DNA of 64,000 nt from positions 2,779-66,778 of the forward strand of contig DLPB01000031.1 in NCBI GenBank assembly GCA_002479805.1. Reading direction: 5' to 3'. The notes beneath the pieces are model-generated. The model was not told the origin of the DNA. It did not search any database and worked only from the letters and a program-made list of their open reading frames with translations. This document shows, piece after piece, positions 37,015 to 45,357 of this stretch. Position 1 is the stretch's first letter. The number at the start of each line of letters is the position of its first letter. Position numbers and translations under genes: made by a program. The DNA is from Micrococcales bacterium UBA7469 (GTDB lineage Bacteria > Actinomycetota > Actinomycetes > Actinomycetales > Microbacteriaceae).

Positions 37015-38193
37015 CTAGCTTCTCAAAGACCTAGCCAAGTATCCGGCGATTACCAATGCCGTAGCTGGATAAAGCATTGCCAATGGCAATGTGATGGCAT
37101 CTGACAATATGCCAACCAGTGATGGCCCAATGAAGTAAGCGCCAATCGAGATAACGCCAACCCTGGCAATGCCAATCGAAGGTGCTATGCCTTTGATAGA
37201 AGCAGCACCAACAATGAATGCCGGGAACATAGGTCCAATTGCAATACCCGCCCAGAAGAAACCAAAGTTCACAAGCCCCAATGCCAAAAGTGGGTTCGAA
37301 CTACTTAGCCATACTCCAAGCAGTATCGAAGCTCCCCAAACCAAACCACCGCCAACACCCAAATACCTAACCACTCGGTAAGCGCCAAAGCGCTCCAACC
37401 AGCGATCGCCTAAGAACCTGGAGATCAACATCGCAGCACCAAAGGTTGCAAATGCCGAGGCATTGAAGCCTTTCTCAATGCCCATCCAGTCTCTTAGCAA
37501 TAGCGCTCCCCAGTCGGCAGCAGCCCCCTCGGCAATAAACGATGCAGCACTACCAATACCCATAAACCAAAGTGGCAATGTCGCAAGAGCAAACCATGGC
37601 ACCGAATTGCTGGTCACCTCATCGTTCACACCTGCATGACCATCAAGCGATGGTGGCAATAGCTTTCGAGCGGCAATCAAAAACACCACAAAACCAACCC
37701 CGGCAACAATTAACAGGTTCTGCTCCGGAGTCAAAAGATAAGCAACTGTTGCGCCAAAGATTGTTGAGGCCAGAGTCCCCAAGCTCCACATGCCATGAAA
37801 AGAAGCCATGTAGCCCTTGGCTAATAGCTTCTCAATCGCAACTCCTTGGGCATTCCCACCAACATCCAGCGCTGCGTAGGAGAAGCCCAGAACAAATAAA
37901 CCAATCACCAAAACAAAAGCGTTAGTACTCAGCCCCATAATGGCAACACCAGCTGGCACCACAAACGCAGAGAAATACATTGCCGGCCGAGAGCCAAAGC
38001 GATGAATCAATCTGCCGGCAAGCTGAGCCCCAACCACCGCACCAACCGAGCTGGAGATCAGCACCAATCCAAACTGAGTATCACTCAGTCCATTGGCTTC
38101 CTTAATCTCAGGAATGCGTGGGACCCAAGCCATCGAGACAACGCCCATCACAAAGAACATCAACCAAAGCGAGTTGCGGGCTGAGGTGGCCAT
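37015..38193 (-). CDS. MFS transporter, 12-segment
   Basis: This major facilitator permease of 392 residues from the ATG at 38193 (an in-frame GTG at 38205 is an alternative with no better ribosome site) has about 12 hydrophobic segments. The loop 2-3 motif reads GAQLAGRLIHRFGSRPAMYF. The general pattern resembles fucose-permease/FPR-type sugar or drug efflux MFS proteins; the substrate is unknown. It stands alone, convergent with the AbiE toxin. Confidence 0.9.
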   Translation of the reverse strand: MATSARNSLWLMFFVMGVVSMAWVPRIPEIKEANGLSDTQFGLVLISSSVGAVVGAQLAGRLIHRFGSRPAMYFSAFVVPAGVAIMGLSTNAFVLVIGLFVLGFSYAALDVGGNAQGVAIEKLLAKGYMASFHGMWSLGTLASTIFGATVAYLLTPEQNLLIVAGVGFVVFLIAARKLLPPSLDGHAGVNDEVTSNSVPWFALATLPLWFMGIGSAASFIAEGAAADWGALLLRDWMGIEKGFNASAFATFGAAMLISRFLGDRWLERFGAYRVVRYLGVGGGLVWGASILLGVWLSSSNPLLALGLVNFGFFWAGIAIGPMFPAFIVGAASIKGIAPSIGIARVGVISIGAYFIGPSLVGILSDAITLPLAMLYPATALVIAGYLARSLRS

Positions 38194-38353
38194 TGGGTTT
38201 CTCACGCGCTAAGACTATTGGCTCAGTGCTGTGAGTGTTGCGTGAACATTCATGAGGCGGACGCTCCCCTGCGAATAATCTTTGAAGTAAATCGGATGTG
38301 CCCTAGTATCTTTGGCAAGGGCAGCCAAGCGGTTGCATGTTTAGGGGGGAAAT

Positions 38354-38722
38354 ATGGCAACACGTGCAGAGGCACTCAGCTTCATCAAGAGCAACTTTCA
38401 AGTCGAAGACCTGGGTGACGACTTTCTTAAGATGGTTTGGACTTTTGAGAATGGGCGTTCACAGCTAGTTTTTGCGGAGGTAAGAGACAGCCTGGTGCTC
38501 GTGCTCTCTCCAATTGCAGAAGTAGGGCGCGTCACTGCAGAAAAGATCCTCGACGTTTCAGAGTCAGTATGGGGAATCATCAAGCGTGGAGACCTTTACT
38601 TCTTGACTCACGTCATCTTGCTTGAGAACGCAGATCCAAATGAAATTTCAGGGCCACTTGAGATTCTTGCTGTTCACGCAGATGAACTTGAGGAAGCTCT
38701 TGGCCTCGGAGACGATCGCTGA
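38354..38722 (+). CDS. Small YbjN/CesT-fold-like protein
   Basis: This 122-residue protein has an alternating alpha-beta pattern: RAEALSFIKSNF, MVWTFENGRSQLVFAEV, DSLVLVLSPIAEVG, a helix, DLYFLTHVILLENAD, and a final helix with acidic residues. This recalls the YbjN/type III-chaperone-like (CesT) fold, whose members often act as chaperones or regulators. A very strong AGGGGGGA ribosome site precedes the ATG. The assignment is by pattern only. It opens the accessory half of the window. Confidence 0.65.
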   Translation: MATRAEALSFIKSNFQVEDLGDDFLKMVWTFENGRSQLVFAEVRDSLVLVLSPIAEVGRVTAEKILDVSESVWGIIKRGDLYFLTHVILLENADPNEISGPLEILAVHADELEEALGLGDDR

Positions 38723-38783
38723 TTTGACCGGTCTATGCGCTAGCTAGAGACACTGCCTTTCAAAGACACTGGGGCGCTGTAGG

Positions 38784-39872
38784 CTACCTTCTCTTTTTGG
38801 AACTCAAGAAGGCCATTACTTTGCCAAATAGAGACGGTCTTTGGAATTCTGATACGGCCTGACCATTTTCCTGCAGATATTCGAGCGCATGGACTCGCAA
38901 GTCGTGATCAGCGAGTGGATGCACTGCCAGCAAAGCTGCAACATGAGGAGCGACTGTGCTCTCGCCGTGGGCATTAGTCAGCTCCAGCGCCTCAAGATTC
39001 TCCCAAAAGAACTTGAGTGCTCTGTAAGCGGCCTCAGGCGTGATTCCAGGAAGAGCTGAAGGCGACGGTAAGTGCCTGAAGAAGCCACTTAGCCACGCCT
39101 CGGACGGTGACCAGAAACCCTCACCGTCTCTGTCTTCGACCAGGTAGCCACAAACATACTCCCAGAACGCGAAGGCGTATTCAGGGTAAGCACCATCGAC
39201 CGTGAGCCTGAAAAGCTTTTTCAGCAGAGTGGAATCTTCACTTGCAGTTAGCGAGAGGATCGCCGCTAGAGGAGCGATGTCCGGCAGGGTCCACTCGAAA
39301 ATGTCCCAGTCATTGGGGTCCTCTAATTCAATTTCACTCTTTTGCCTGGAGTTCCAGCAACTCACAAAGGTTGCAATCGCGCGGTCTGCATCTTGACCCA
39401 TCGAAGGCACCAATGCGAAAGTCGCAGTCAGCGCGATTGGGAACTCTGTCATAGCGAAATCGGTAACCCAACTTTGAGCAGCTTGCTGCAATCCAGCAGG
39501 ATTCTCGAGGGACTGCTGTTGCACGGTTTCGAGAATCTTGAGCATCAACGAAGTCAACTCTTGGGGAACATAGTCCCAATCCGAGTGTGCTCCGACCACG
39601 CCAACCAGTGTGTACTGAAGAAATTCGATGAGGTGGATTTGGTCTTGTATTGATTGGGCAACCTGCAGAGCCAATTCGCCGCCGACTTCTATCGAAATGC
39701 GCTCCTCGGCAATCGCGTCAGCGAGTGCAGAGCGTGAAAGCTCTCCCACGCGACTCTTCAATTGGTTAAGCAACGTTTTGGGGATTCCATTTTCGAAGTC
39801 TTCCCATTCGATGTCATTAAGATCCGCTGGTAACTGCACAACTGCACCCCTCTTCAGTCCTTGCTCCAACAT
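38784..39872 (-). CDS. Unknown all-helical protein, 362 aa
   Basis: This acidic, mainly helical protein has no signal peptide or membrane span and no motif I can name. It has many Ala/Leu/Glu helices and Trp/Phe pairs (FAFWEYVCGYL, RALKFFWENLEAL) suggesting an alpha-solenoid or helical-bundle scaffold. The final VMAFLSSKKRR is basic. It diverges from the S1-like gene across 177 bases; whether it belongs to that cluster is open. Confidence 0.7.
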   Translation of the reverse strand: MLEQGLKRGAVVQLPADLNDIEWEDFENGIPKTLLNQLKSRVGELSRSALADAIAEERISIEVGGELALQVAQSIQDQIHLIEFLQYTLVGVVGAHSDWDYVPQELTSLMLKILETVQQQSLENPAGLQQAAQSWVTDFAMTEFPIALTATFALVPSMGQDADRAIATFVSCWNSRQKSEIELEDPNDWDIFEWTLPDIAPLAAILSLTASEDSTLLKKLFRLTVDGAYPEYAFAFWEYVCGYLVEDRDGEGFWSPSEAWLSGFFRHLPSPSALPGITPEAAYRALKFFWENLEALELTNAHGESTVAPHVAALLAVHPLADHDLRVHALEYLQENGQAVSEFQRPSLFGKVMAFLSSKKRR

Positions 39873-40014
39873 CGCAAAGCATCTTCCTGGCCCCCAGCCT
39901 CGTGATGAAGGCCCTTTAACTTAGGCTAATGACTCAATTCGAAGCCCTGCGTTGTTTCTCGGGTTTCAGCCTAGGAAAAAGCAGCGGACTTTATGCTTTG
40001 AAGAACCAGATCCA

Positions 40015-40043
40015 CTGAAAATGTCTGATGTTCTGGCTAAATT
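40015..40043 (+). promoter_or_regulatory. Promoter of the S1-like gene cluster (leaderless)
   Basis: CTGAAA (40015-40020), 17 bp, then TAAATT (40038-40043), then 6 nt to the ATG at 40050. No ribosome site precedes the ATG, which fits a leaderless mRNA. Confidence 0.45.
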
Positions 40044-40049
40044 CTCGTT

Positions 40050-41399
40050 ATGGGGAAATCACTAAAGAAGGCAACTGTCAAGAAGGTGCTTGACGATTCC
40101 AGGGTTATGGTTGTTGTCGAGTCTGGCGAGCTTGGAACTATTCAGCAGGAAGTCTTTGCCCCGGGAGTCCCCCTCAGCTGGATTTTCTCTGATGACATGC
40201 CTTTGTTAGGTGACTGGGACCCTACTTACAAAACCTACCTGCCTCATCGAACTGCAAAAAATGTCGATGAAGTGGCACGCATATTTGGGCTAGGAAATGT
40301 AACGCTAGGTCTGGTTCAGGCTGCAACTCGAAAAACCGCCGAGGTGGCCATCCTGCCAGGGGTTGTTTTTGAAATGGCTAAGGCTGAGATAACAGGAAAT
40401 CCGCTGGATGTCATAAGCAGCTATCTAGATGTTGGAGACGTAATCCCAGTCAGGATTTACCGCAATCCTGAGGGCAAGGTTCGCCTTCGACTGGATGACA
40501 TTGACGACGATGAGACGGTGATTGAAGCGCTACCCGTATTCCCTGGAGGGATGCCTTGGTTGGAAGAGGGTAGAGATGTGCCATGGCTCAAGCCGGTGGA
40601 GGAGCCTGTAACCAAGCAGCTAGAAGTAATCGCTGAGACGTCGACCGCGCAAACGCATGAGCCCGACACGTTCTCTGTCCCAGTTCCAGGCCCAGGCCTC
40701 CACAGCGCTCGACCCATCGGTAGGGCTGAAGCATCACTCGTCCAGGAGAAGAACGAGGCACTTTATGCCGCTAAGCATGCCGCAAATGCTCAACGCAGGT
40801 ATGAAGAGGAGAACATCAGGCTAAGGAGAGAGCGCCTGGAAAGCGATCAAGCGACGGCTAAGTACAGGGAAAGACTCTCTGCCCTGGCCGGCGAGATATC
40901 GGATTTGCGACAGCAGCTGGCAGAGGCCAGGAAACAGAAACGCGCCCAGCAGACTTCGCGTTCCACAACCTTTTCACGAAGGGCTCGATGGGCTAGCGAT
41001 CAGGGGTGGTTCGATGAGGAATTACGAAGGGCATGGATTAGCCGCTACAAACCGGCGGAGCGGGAAGAGAAGTACCCTCTGAATTTTGAACGATTTGGCT
41101 ATGCGGAGACCTTTTTCGCCAGCATCACCCCAGAAAATGTCAGCGAGGAAGAGATAAAGAAGACCGTTCGAGTCATGCTTGACATTGCAACAGGTCGCAA
41201 CGCCGTCGAACACATACACACCGTGCACGAAAAGTTGATCAAACTGGGCGGGCAGCAGGAATCAAGAAGCGATGGCGCAATGCTTTGGCGAGTGCACCTA
41301 GAAAAGAATGTGCCAGCAGCAAAGCGACTTCACTACTGGCTGCGCAAAGACGGATTTATAGATTTTGGCTGGATTGCCAACCACGATGATGATCTGTAA
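40050..41399 (+). CDS. S1/OB-like, coiled-coil protein heading the MoxR-vWA cluster
   Basis: This 449-residue protein has two beta-rich N-terminal units resembling S1/OB-type RNA-binding domains (about 5-60 and 80-160, the second with YLDVGDVIPVRIYRNPEGKV and RLRLDDIDDDE). A Pro/Thr-rich linker with PWLEEGRDVPWLKP follows, then a coiled coil at about 225-300 and a compact C-terminal domain of about 130 residues. That domain ends in SDGAMLWRVHLEKN, then RLHYWLRKDGFIDFGWIANHDDD. The conserved-looking HYW...HDD ending might be a toxin- or nuclease-like fold, but I cannot assign it. It starts a six-gene run with the AAA+/vWA genes and probably senses or binds RNA for that system. Confidence 0.75.
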   Translation: MGKSLKKATVKKVLDDSRVMVVVESGELGTIQQEVFAPGVPLSWIFSDDMPLLGDWDPTYKTYLPHRTAKNVDEVARIFGLGNVTLGLVQAATRKTAEVAILPGVVFEMAKAEITGNPLDVISSYLDVGDVIPVRIYRNPEGKVRLRLDDIDDDETVIEALPVFPGGMPWLEEGRDVPWLKPVEEPVTKQLEVIAETSTAQTHEPDTFSVPVPGPGLHSARPIGRAEASLVQEKNEALYAAKHAANAQRRYEEENIRLRRERLESDQATAKYRERLSALAGEISDLRQQLAEARKQKRAQQTSRSTTFSRRARWASDQGWFDEELRRAWISRYKPAEREEKYPLNFERFGYAETFFASITPENVSEEEIKKTVRVMLDIATGRNAVEHIHTVHEKLIKLGGQQESRSDGAMLWRVHLEKNVPAAKRLHYWLRKDGFIDFGWIANHDDDL

Positions 41400-41435
41400 A
41401 CGTGTAGTTTTATTGAGTTAGGAAATTGGGGGATT

Positions 41436-41645
41436 ATGAGCACAGTGCTATTCAAGAAAACCGCAAAACTCTGGCAGAAAGCTTTTGAAGAGGAGCTGCT
41501 AGAGGACATCGATTCGGAAGTAGCTCTAGGGGCACATTACGCAAAGCTGGCCCTCGATGGCACAGTTGAGTTGACCGATTCCGGGCTTGAAAAGGTGGAG
41601 TCGGCGATGGAAATCCTTAGCGAGTTAGTTGGGGCGGAAGACTGA
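41436..41645 (+). CDS. Small acidic protein, unknown (69 aa)
   Basis: This 69-residue helical, acidic protein (TAKLWQKAFEEELLEDIDSE, later LEKVESAMEILSELVGAED) has a strong GGGGG ribosome site. Its stop overlaps the next ATG (TGATG), so it is coupled to the 351-residue protein. It could be a small partner or inhibitor of that protein; no family was recognised. Confidence 0.6.
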   Translation: MSTVLFKKTAKLWQKAFEEELLEDIDSEVALGAHYAKLALDGTVELTDSGLEKVESAMEILSELVGAED

Positions 41646-42700
41646 TGAGTGAGACCAAATACAGCTGGGATTGGCAACCATCCAGCAGGGAAGAGGCCGA
41701 ACAGTGGCTTGAAATTACCGACCACTTTAAGCGTGCGAATATAGCAAAAAGCCGTTTTGCGGATGAAGCCATTATTCGAGCAATTGCGACACACGCGTGG
41801 AAGTGGGGTTACAACGACAAGGAGAACTTGTTTTTGCCTGCACTCCTTGAGAACCCAAATCTTACTCCCGAGCTTCTTAGCTGGCTGGACGATCAAACTC
41901 GGACTTGGGGTTCTAGTGCCCAGCACTCCTACTGGCTCAAGAGATATGAAATTCAAGCTAACAGCAACTATGACGATACCTCTTCGAAAAAAGGCAGAGT
42001 TGGGGCGTTCAGTGCTGGGCTACTCACCGAAAACCTGGATCTCCATTCAGCGGCAAAGAGTATTTTCGAGATGGCAGATCATTTCGCCGAACAGATGTGG
42101 CACGATCTCACCGTCCAGAAACACCTCGAGCTCAATTATCAAAATGACTACGTTGATTTTCTTCTCCCTACGGAGTTGTTTGGAGCGGACGAGGAGCTAC
42201 TCAAGAGATTCTCCCCGGGGTACTTCATCACATGGGCAGCCAAGGAAGAGGAACTGGACCTCGTCTACGCCCAGGACAGAGCGACAGACGAGGGAGCTGA
42301 AAACTTTGACGATGGCATATTCATGGACTACATGGATGAAATTGCCTTTGCTCCCCAAAATCTCGGCTTCGCTATAGGTGCTGGACTTCAAAACAAAGAT
42401 CTAGAGGTTCTAGGGCGAGAAATTTTCGAGTATTACCTGGACTGCATCTTTGGCGATGACCGGGAAATGTACGAAGTTGATCTAGTCATCAATAGCGATA
42501 CGCCTTGGTCCGGGATTCGCTATCGAGAGCTTTCCGAGCAGCGGCAAATGAACCTCGTGGTCAACTTTGTCAACGTGCTAAAGCACCCATACCTGGGCAG
42601 GACTGACGGAATCACATATCACTTAATGCACTGCATGGCGAAGCATGATCAGACAGCCGATAACGTCAAGGCTTTCCTTCGCCTGAATTTGCCGAACTAA
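41645..42700 (+). CDS. Unknown protein with an LRV-like repeat unit (351 aa)
   Basis: This soluble, Trp- and acid-rich protein contains a segment LENPNLTPELLSWLDD (about residues 63-78) matching the leucine-rich-repeat-variant pattern N-P-x-L/T-P-E-x-L. The same pattern recurs in the solenoid protein encoded at 45.4-46.9 kb. The rest is helical with many Tyr/Asp pairs (IFMDYMDEIAF, FEYYLDCIFGDDREMYEVD). It is coupled to the 69-aa gene before it and 17 bases from the 61-aa gene after it. No catalytic motif was recognised. Confidence 0.7.
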   Translation: MSETKYSWDWQPSSREEAEQWLEITDHFKRANIAKSRFADEAIIRAIATHAWKWGYNDKENLFLPALLENPNLTPELLSWLDDQTRTWGSSAQHSYWLKRYEIQANSNYDDTSSKKGRVGAFSAGLLTENLDLHSAAKSIFEMADHFAEQMWHDLTVQKHLELNYQNDYVDFLLPTELFGADEELLKRFSPGYFITWAAKEEELDLVYAQDRATDEGAENFDDGIFMDYMDEIAFAPQNLGFAIGAGLQNKDLEVLGREIFEYYLDCIFGDDREMYEVDLVINSDTPWSGIRYRELSEQRQMNLVVNFVNVLKHPYLGRTDGITYHLMHCMAKHDQTADNVKAFLRLNLPN

Positions 42701-42717
42701 AAAGTAAGGAGTAACAA

Positions 42718-42903
42718 ATGGAAAACGAATCAAGCTACACATTCACGAGGGCTCAGGTAGAACAAATTGCTGGGCAGGAAATAACTGACGAACAATGGGA
42801 AGTCATGTCAGAAGAACTGCTTGACGCACTCGATTACTACTTCAAAGACGAGACTCCTCGACTTTGGTCAGACATCGACAGCATGATGGCCGAGCGCGAC
42901 TAA
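42718..42903 (+). CDS. Small acidic protein, unknown (61 aa)
   Basis: This 61-residue, strongly acidic helical protein reads ENESSYTFTRAQVEQIAGQE at the start and ends LWSDIDSMMAERD. The ribosome site AAGGAG lies just upstream. It sits between the LRV-like protein and the MoxR ATPase in the same direction. Size and charge suggest an adaptor or inhibitor; function is unknown. Confidence 0.6.
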   Translation: MENESSYTFTRAQVEQIAGQEITDEQWEVMSEELLDALDYYFKDETPRLWSDIDSMMAERD

Positions 42904-42976
42904 ATCTAAGCTTCCACCTTCTATGGCAGGACCCGGTGCCGTAGCAGCTTGGCTATGGGCGAGAAGGAGTTAATAA

Positions 42977-44083
42977 ATGCTTTCAAATGAGGATTACAGG
43001 GCAACATACCTCGCCTTAAATGTTTGTGTAACTGCTAGGTTGCCAGTAATCCTTTGGGGACCACCTGGACAGGGCAAAACTTCTGTGATCAACGCAATTG
43101 CCCAAAAGAGTGGCCGCAGGCTGGAAACGTTGCTCGCCAGCATTCGTGAACCGCAAGACTTTGCGGGTTTGCCCTCAATCAGCAATGGCCGAGCCCAATT
43201 GACGTCCCCGGACTGGGCGCTGAGGCTAGCCGAGGATGGTAACGGAATCCTGTTCACCGACGAGGTGAACACGGCTCCTCCAACAGTTCAGGCTGCCCTG
43301 CTTAGAGTTTGTCTCGACAAAGTGGCTGGCGATTGTCACCTGGGTGAGCAAACCAGCATCATCGCAGCAGCCAACCCGCCAGAGCAGGCTGCTGATGGCT
43401 GGGACTTAGCAGCTCCGCTGGCAAATCGCTTCTGTCATCTGGACTGGGCGCTGCCCAGCGATGTGGTCAGGGATGGTCTCTCAGGAGTCTGGCCAACTTT
43501 CGATCTTCCAGAAGTCAACGAGTCACTGGCAGCTGAGAGCGTGGCAAGCGAAAAGATTCTGGTTGCTGGTTTTCTAACCAGTAGACCTGATCTAACAACC
43601 TCACTTCCGAAAGCTTCAAGCGAACAGGGTAGGGCATTCCCAACACCGCGCTCTTGGGAAGCGGCTGCGACACTTTCCGGCTGGGCAACGGCGCTGAGAC
43701 TGGACGAATCGGTGCGGCGCATCCTCGTCAGGGGTTCTGTCGGGCTAGCTGCCGCTGCGGAGTACCTAACTTACCGAGCCAACCTCGACCTCCCTAGGCC
43801 AAAGGATGTCCTGAGCGATCCGCGAGGATTTGAAATTCCAAAGCGAGCAGACCTGATTTATGTGATTGGGGCAGGTGTGTTAGCTGAGGTAAGAAACAAT
43901 CTGACCAGGGATAGTTGGTCAGCCGCAGGCCTCGTGCTTGAGCGATTTGCCGGATCTGGCAGTCCAGACATTGCTGTGAGCTTGGCCAGAGACTGGCTAA
44001 AGCTGCGACCTGCTGCTTTATCACCTGATTCCAACGTGCTTAGAGCTCTGGTTCCACTGCTCAAGGAAGCTCGCCTCATTTAG
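42977..44083 (+). CDS. MoxR-type AAA+ ATPase
   Basis: This 368-residue AAA+ ATPase has Walker A WGPPGQGKTS (about 27-36), Walker B GILFTDEVNTAPP (about 90-102) and sensor-1 IIAAANPPEQAADG. It also has PLANRFCHLDW, the arginine-finger region seen in MoxR/RavA-like proteins. Such ATPases act as chaperones that remodel targets together with a von Willebrand A partner, encoded immediately downstream with an overlapping start. The GAGAAGGAG before the ATG is a strong ribosome site. There is no sign of a membrane anchor. Confidence 0.92.
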   Translation: MLSNEDYRATYLALNVCVTARLPVILWGPPGQGKTSVINAIAQKSGRRLETLLASIREPQDFAGLPSISNGRAQLTSPDWALRLAEDGNGILFTDEVNTAPPTVQAALLRVCLDKVAGDCHLGEQTSIIAAANPPEQAADGWDLAAPLANRFCHLDWALPSDVVRDGLSGVWPTFDLPEVNESLAAESVASEKILVAGFLTSRPDLTTSLPKASSEQGRAFPTPRSWEAAATLSGWATALRLDESVRRILVRGSVGLAAAAEYLTYRANLDLPRPKDVLSDPRGFEIPKRADLIYVIGAGVLAEVRNNLTRDSWSAAGLVLERFAGSGSPDIAVSLARDWLKLRPAALSPDSNVLRALVPLLKEARLI

Positions 44084-45354
44084 TGGGAATTGTGAACCCC
44101 AACAGCGAGCCCGCACGACTTCGAATTATGGCAGCTCGAATAATTGCACAAATGCGTTGGCCTTACATTTCCAGTGTGCTGTTCAATCTTCGGCTAGTAG
44201 AAACCGACAAGCGCCAAGTGCCAACTATGGCGGTTGATGCCGGCTGGCGCCTTTATTATTCGACTGAGTTCGTGCTCGGTGAAGATCCTGAAAGTCTTGC
44301 GACTGTCTTGATTCATGAATCTATGCACTGCTTGATGGCTCACAATGAGCGGCTGGCGAGCTACCCGGAAGATGAACGTCATCCGCAAATTTGGAACATC
44401 TGTGGTGACTGCGCGATCAACCAGCTTCTCGATGACGCGAACATGCCCTGGACAAACTCCGTCACTCCCGTTAGATATTCAGACTTTGAAGACGTTGGTA
44501 TCGATAGAGGCATGATCACCGAAACCGCATACGCAACCATGCTGGCCTGGACTCAAGACCACAAAAACAGAGCAGACAAAAGGTTCCAGCGGAGCAACTG
44601 TGGCTCCGCCGCCGACGGAGCCGCTAGGGAGTACGAACTAATCGGCAGTCACGATGTTTTCCCAGCTATGAATCGCGAACAGCAAATGGGCTCAAGGGAT
44701 CGAGTCGCCGTTGCGATAGTGAAAGCTGGGAGTGAGCCCGGCTCGGTTCCAAGCGGCTTACTAAGGTGGGCGGAGGCTCATTTAGACCCACAGATCGACT
44801 GGAGAAAGCAGCTTGGAGTTTCACTCCGCAGAGCAGTTGCGGACATCGCTGGTCGCAAGGACTACTCGTACATGCGACCCTCGCGAAGGCAGCACGCAAT
44901 GAATCAGGCTGGAAGTAACGTCCTGCTGCCGAGCCTTCGCCAGCCCGCCCCCCCTAATGTGTCAGTAGTCGTCGATACCAGCGGCAGCATTTCCAACGAC
45001 GAACTGCGAAAGTTTCTGGCTGAAGTGTCTGGGATTGTGAGGGCAGTTGGCTTTAGTTCAGGCGTAAAGATCATCTGCTGCGATGCGGAAGCCTACCCGG
45101 CCCAGATCTTCAAAAACCCCAACAAGCTAAACGAACTGGAGCTGCTTGGTGGTGGTGGGACAGATATGCGAGAGGGCATCTCGGCAGCCATCGCAGCCCG
45201 TCAAAAACCTGATGTGGTCGTCGTAATCACCGACGGATACACGCCTTGGCCAGACACAAAGCCGAGGCAATGCGATCATTTCATCACAGTGCTGACCAGT
45301 GCCGATCAGTTGGCCCAGGTTCCTGACTGGATGAAAACAATCGTTATCGACTAG
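44083..45354 (+). CDS. Metallopeptidase-like and vWA-like protein (DUF2201 type)
   Basis: This 423-residue protein has two parts. The N-terminal putative metallopeptidase region carries LIHESMHCLMAHNER (HExxH at about 78-82) followed by WNICGDCAINQLL. The C-terminal vWA-like region starts NVSVVVDTSGSISNDEL (MIDAS-like DxSxS with an inserted Thr, about 298-302) and ends VVVITDGYTPWPD. This is the architecture of DUF2201-type proteins that pair with MoxR ATPases. Its GTG start overlaps the ATPase stop (TAGTG). The complex could unfold or cleave a target, perhaps the S1-like protein; target and peptidase activity are inferred. Confidence 0.9.
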   Translation: MGIVNPNSEPARLRIMAARIIAQMRWPYISSVLFNLRLVETDKRQVPTMAVDAGWRLYYSTEFVLGEDPESLATVLIHESMHCLMAHNERLASYPEDERHPQIWNICGDCAINQLLDDANMPWTNSVTPVRYSDFEDVGIDRGMITETAYATMLAWTQDHKNRADKRFQRSNCGSAADGAAREYELIGSHDVFPAMNREQQMGSRDRVAVAIVKAGSEPGSVPSGLLRWAEAHLDPQIDWRKQLGVSLRRAVADIAGRKDYSYMRPSRRQHAMNQAGSNVLLPSLRQPAPPNVSVVVDTSGSISNDELRKFLAEVSGIVRAVGFSSGVKIICCDAEAYPAQIFKNPNKLNELELLGGGGTDMREGISAAIAARQKPDVVVVITDGYTPWPDTKPRQCDHFITVLTSADQLAQVPDWMKTIVID

Positions 45355-45357
45355 TGG

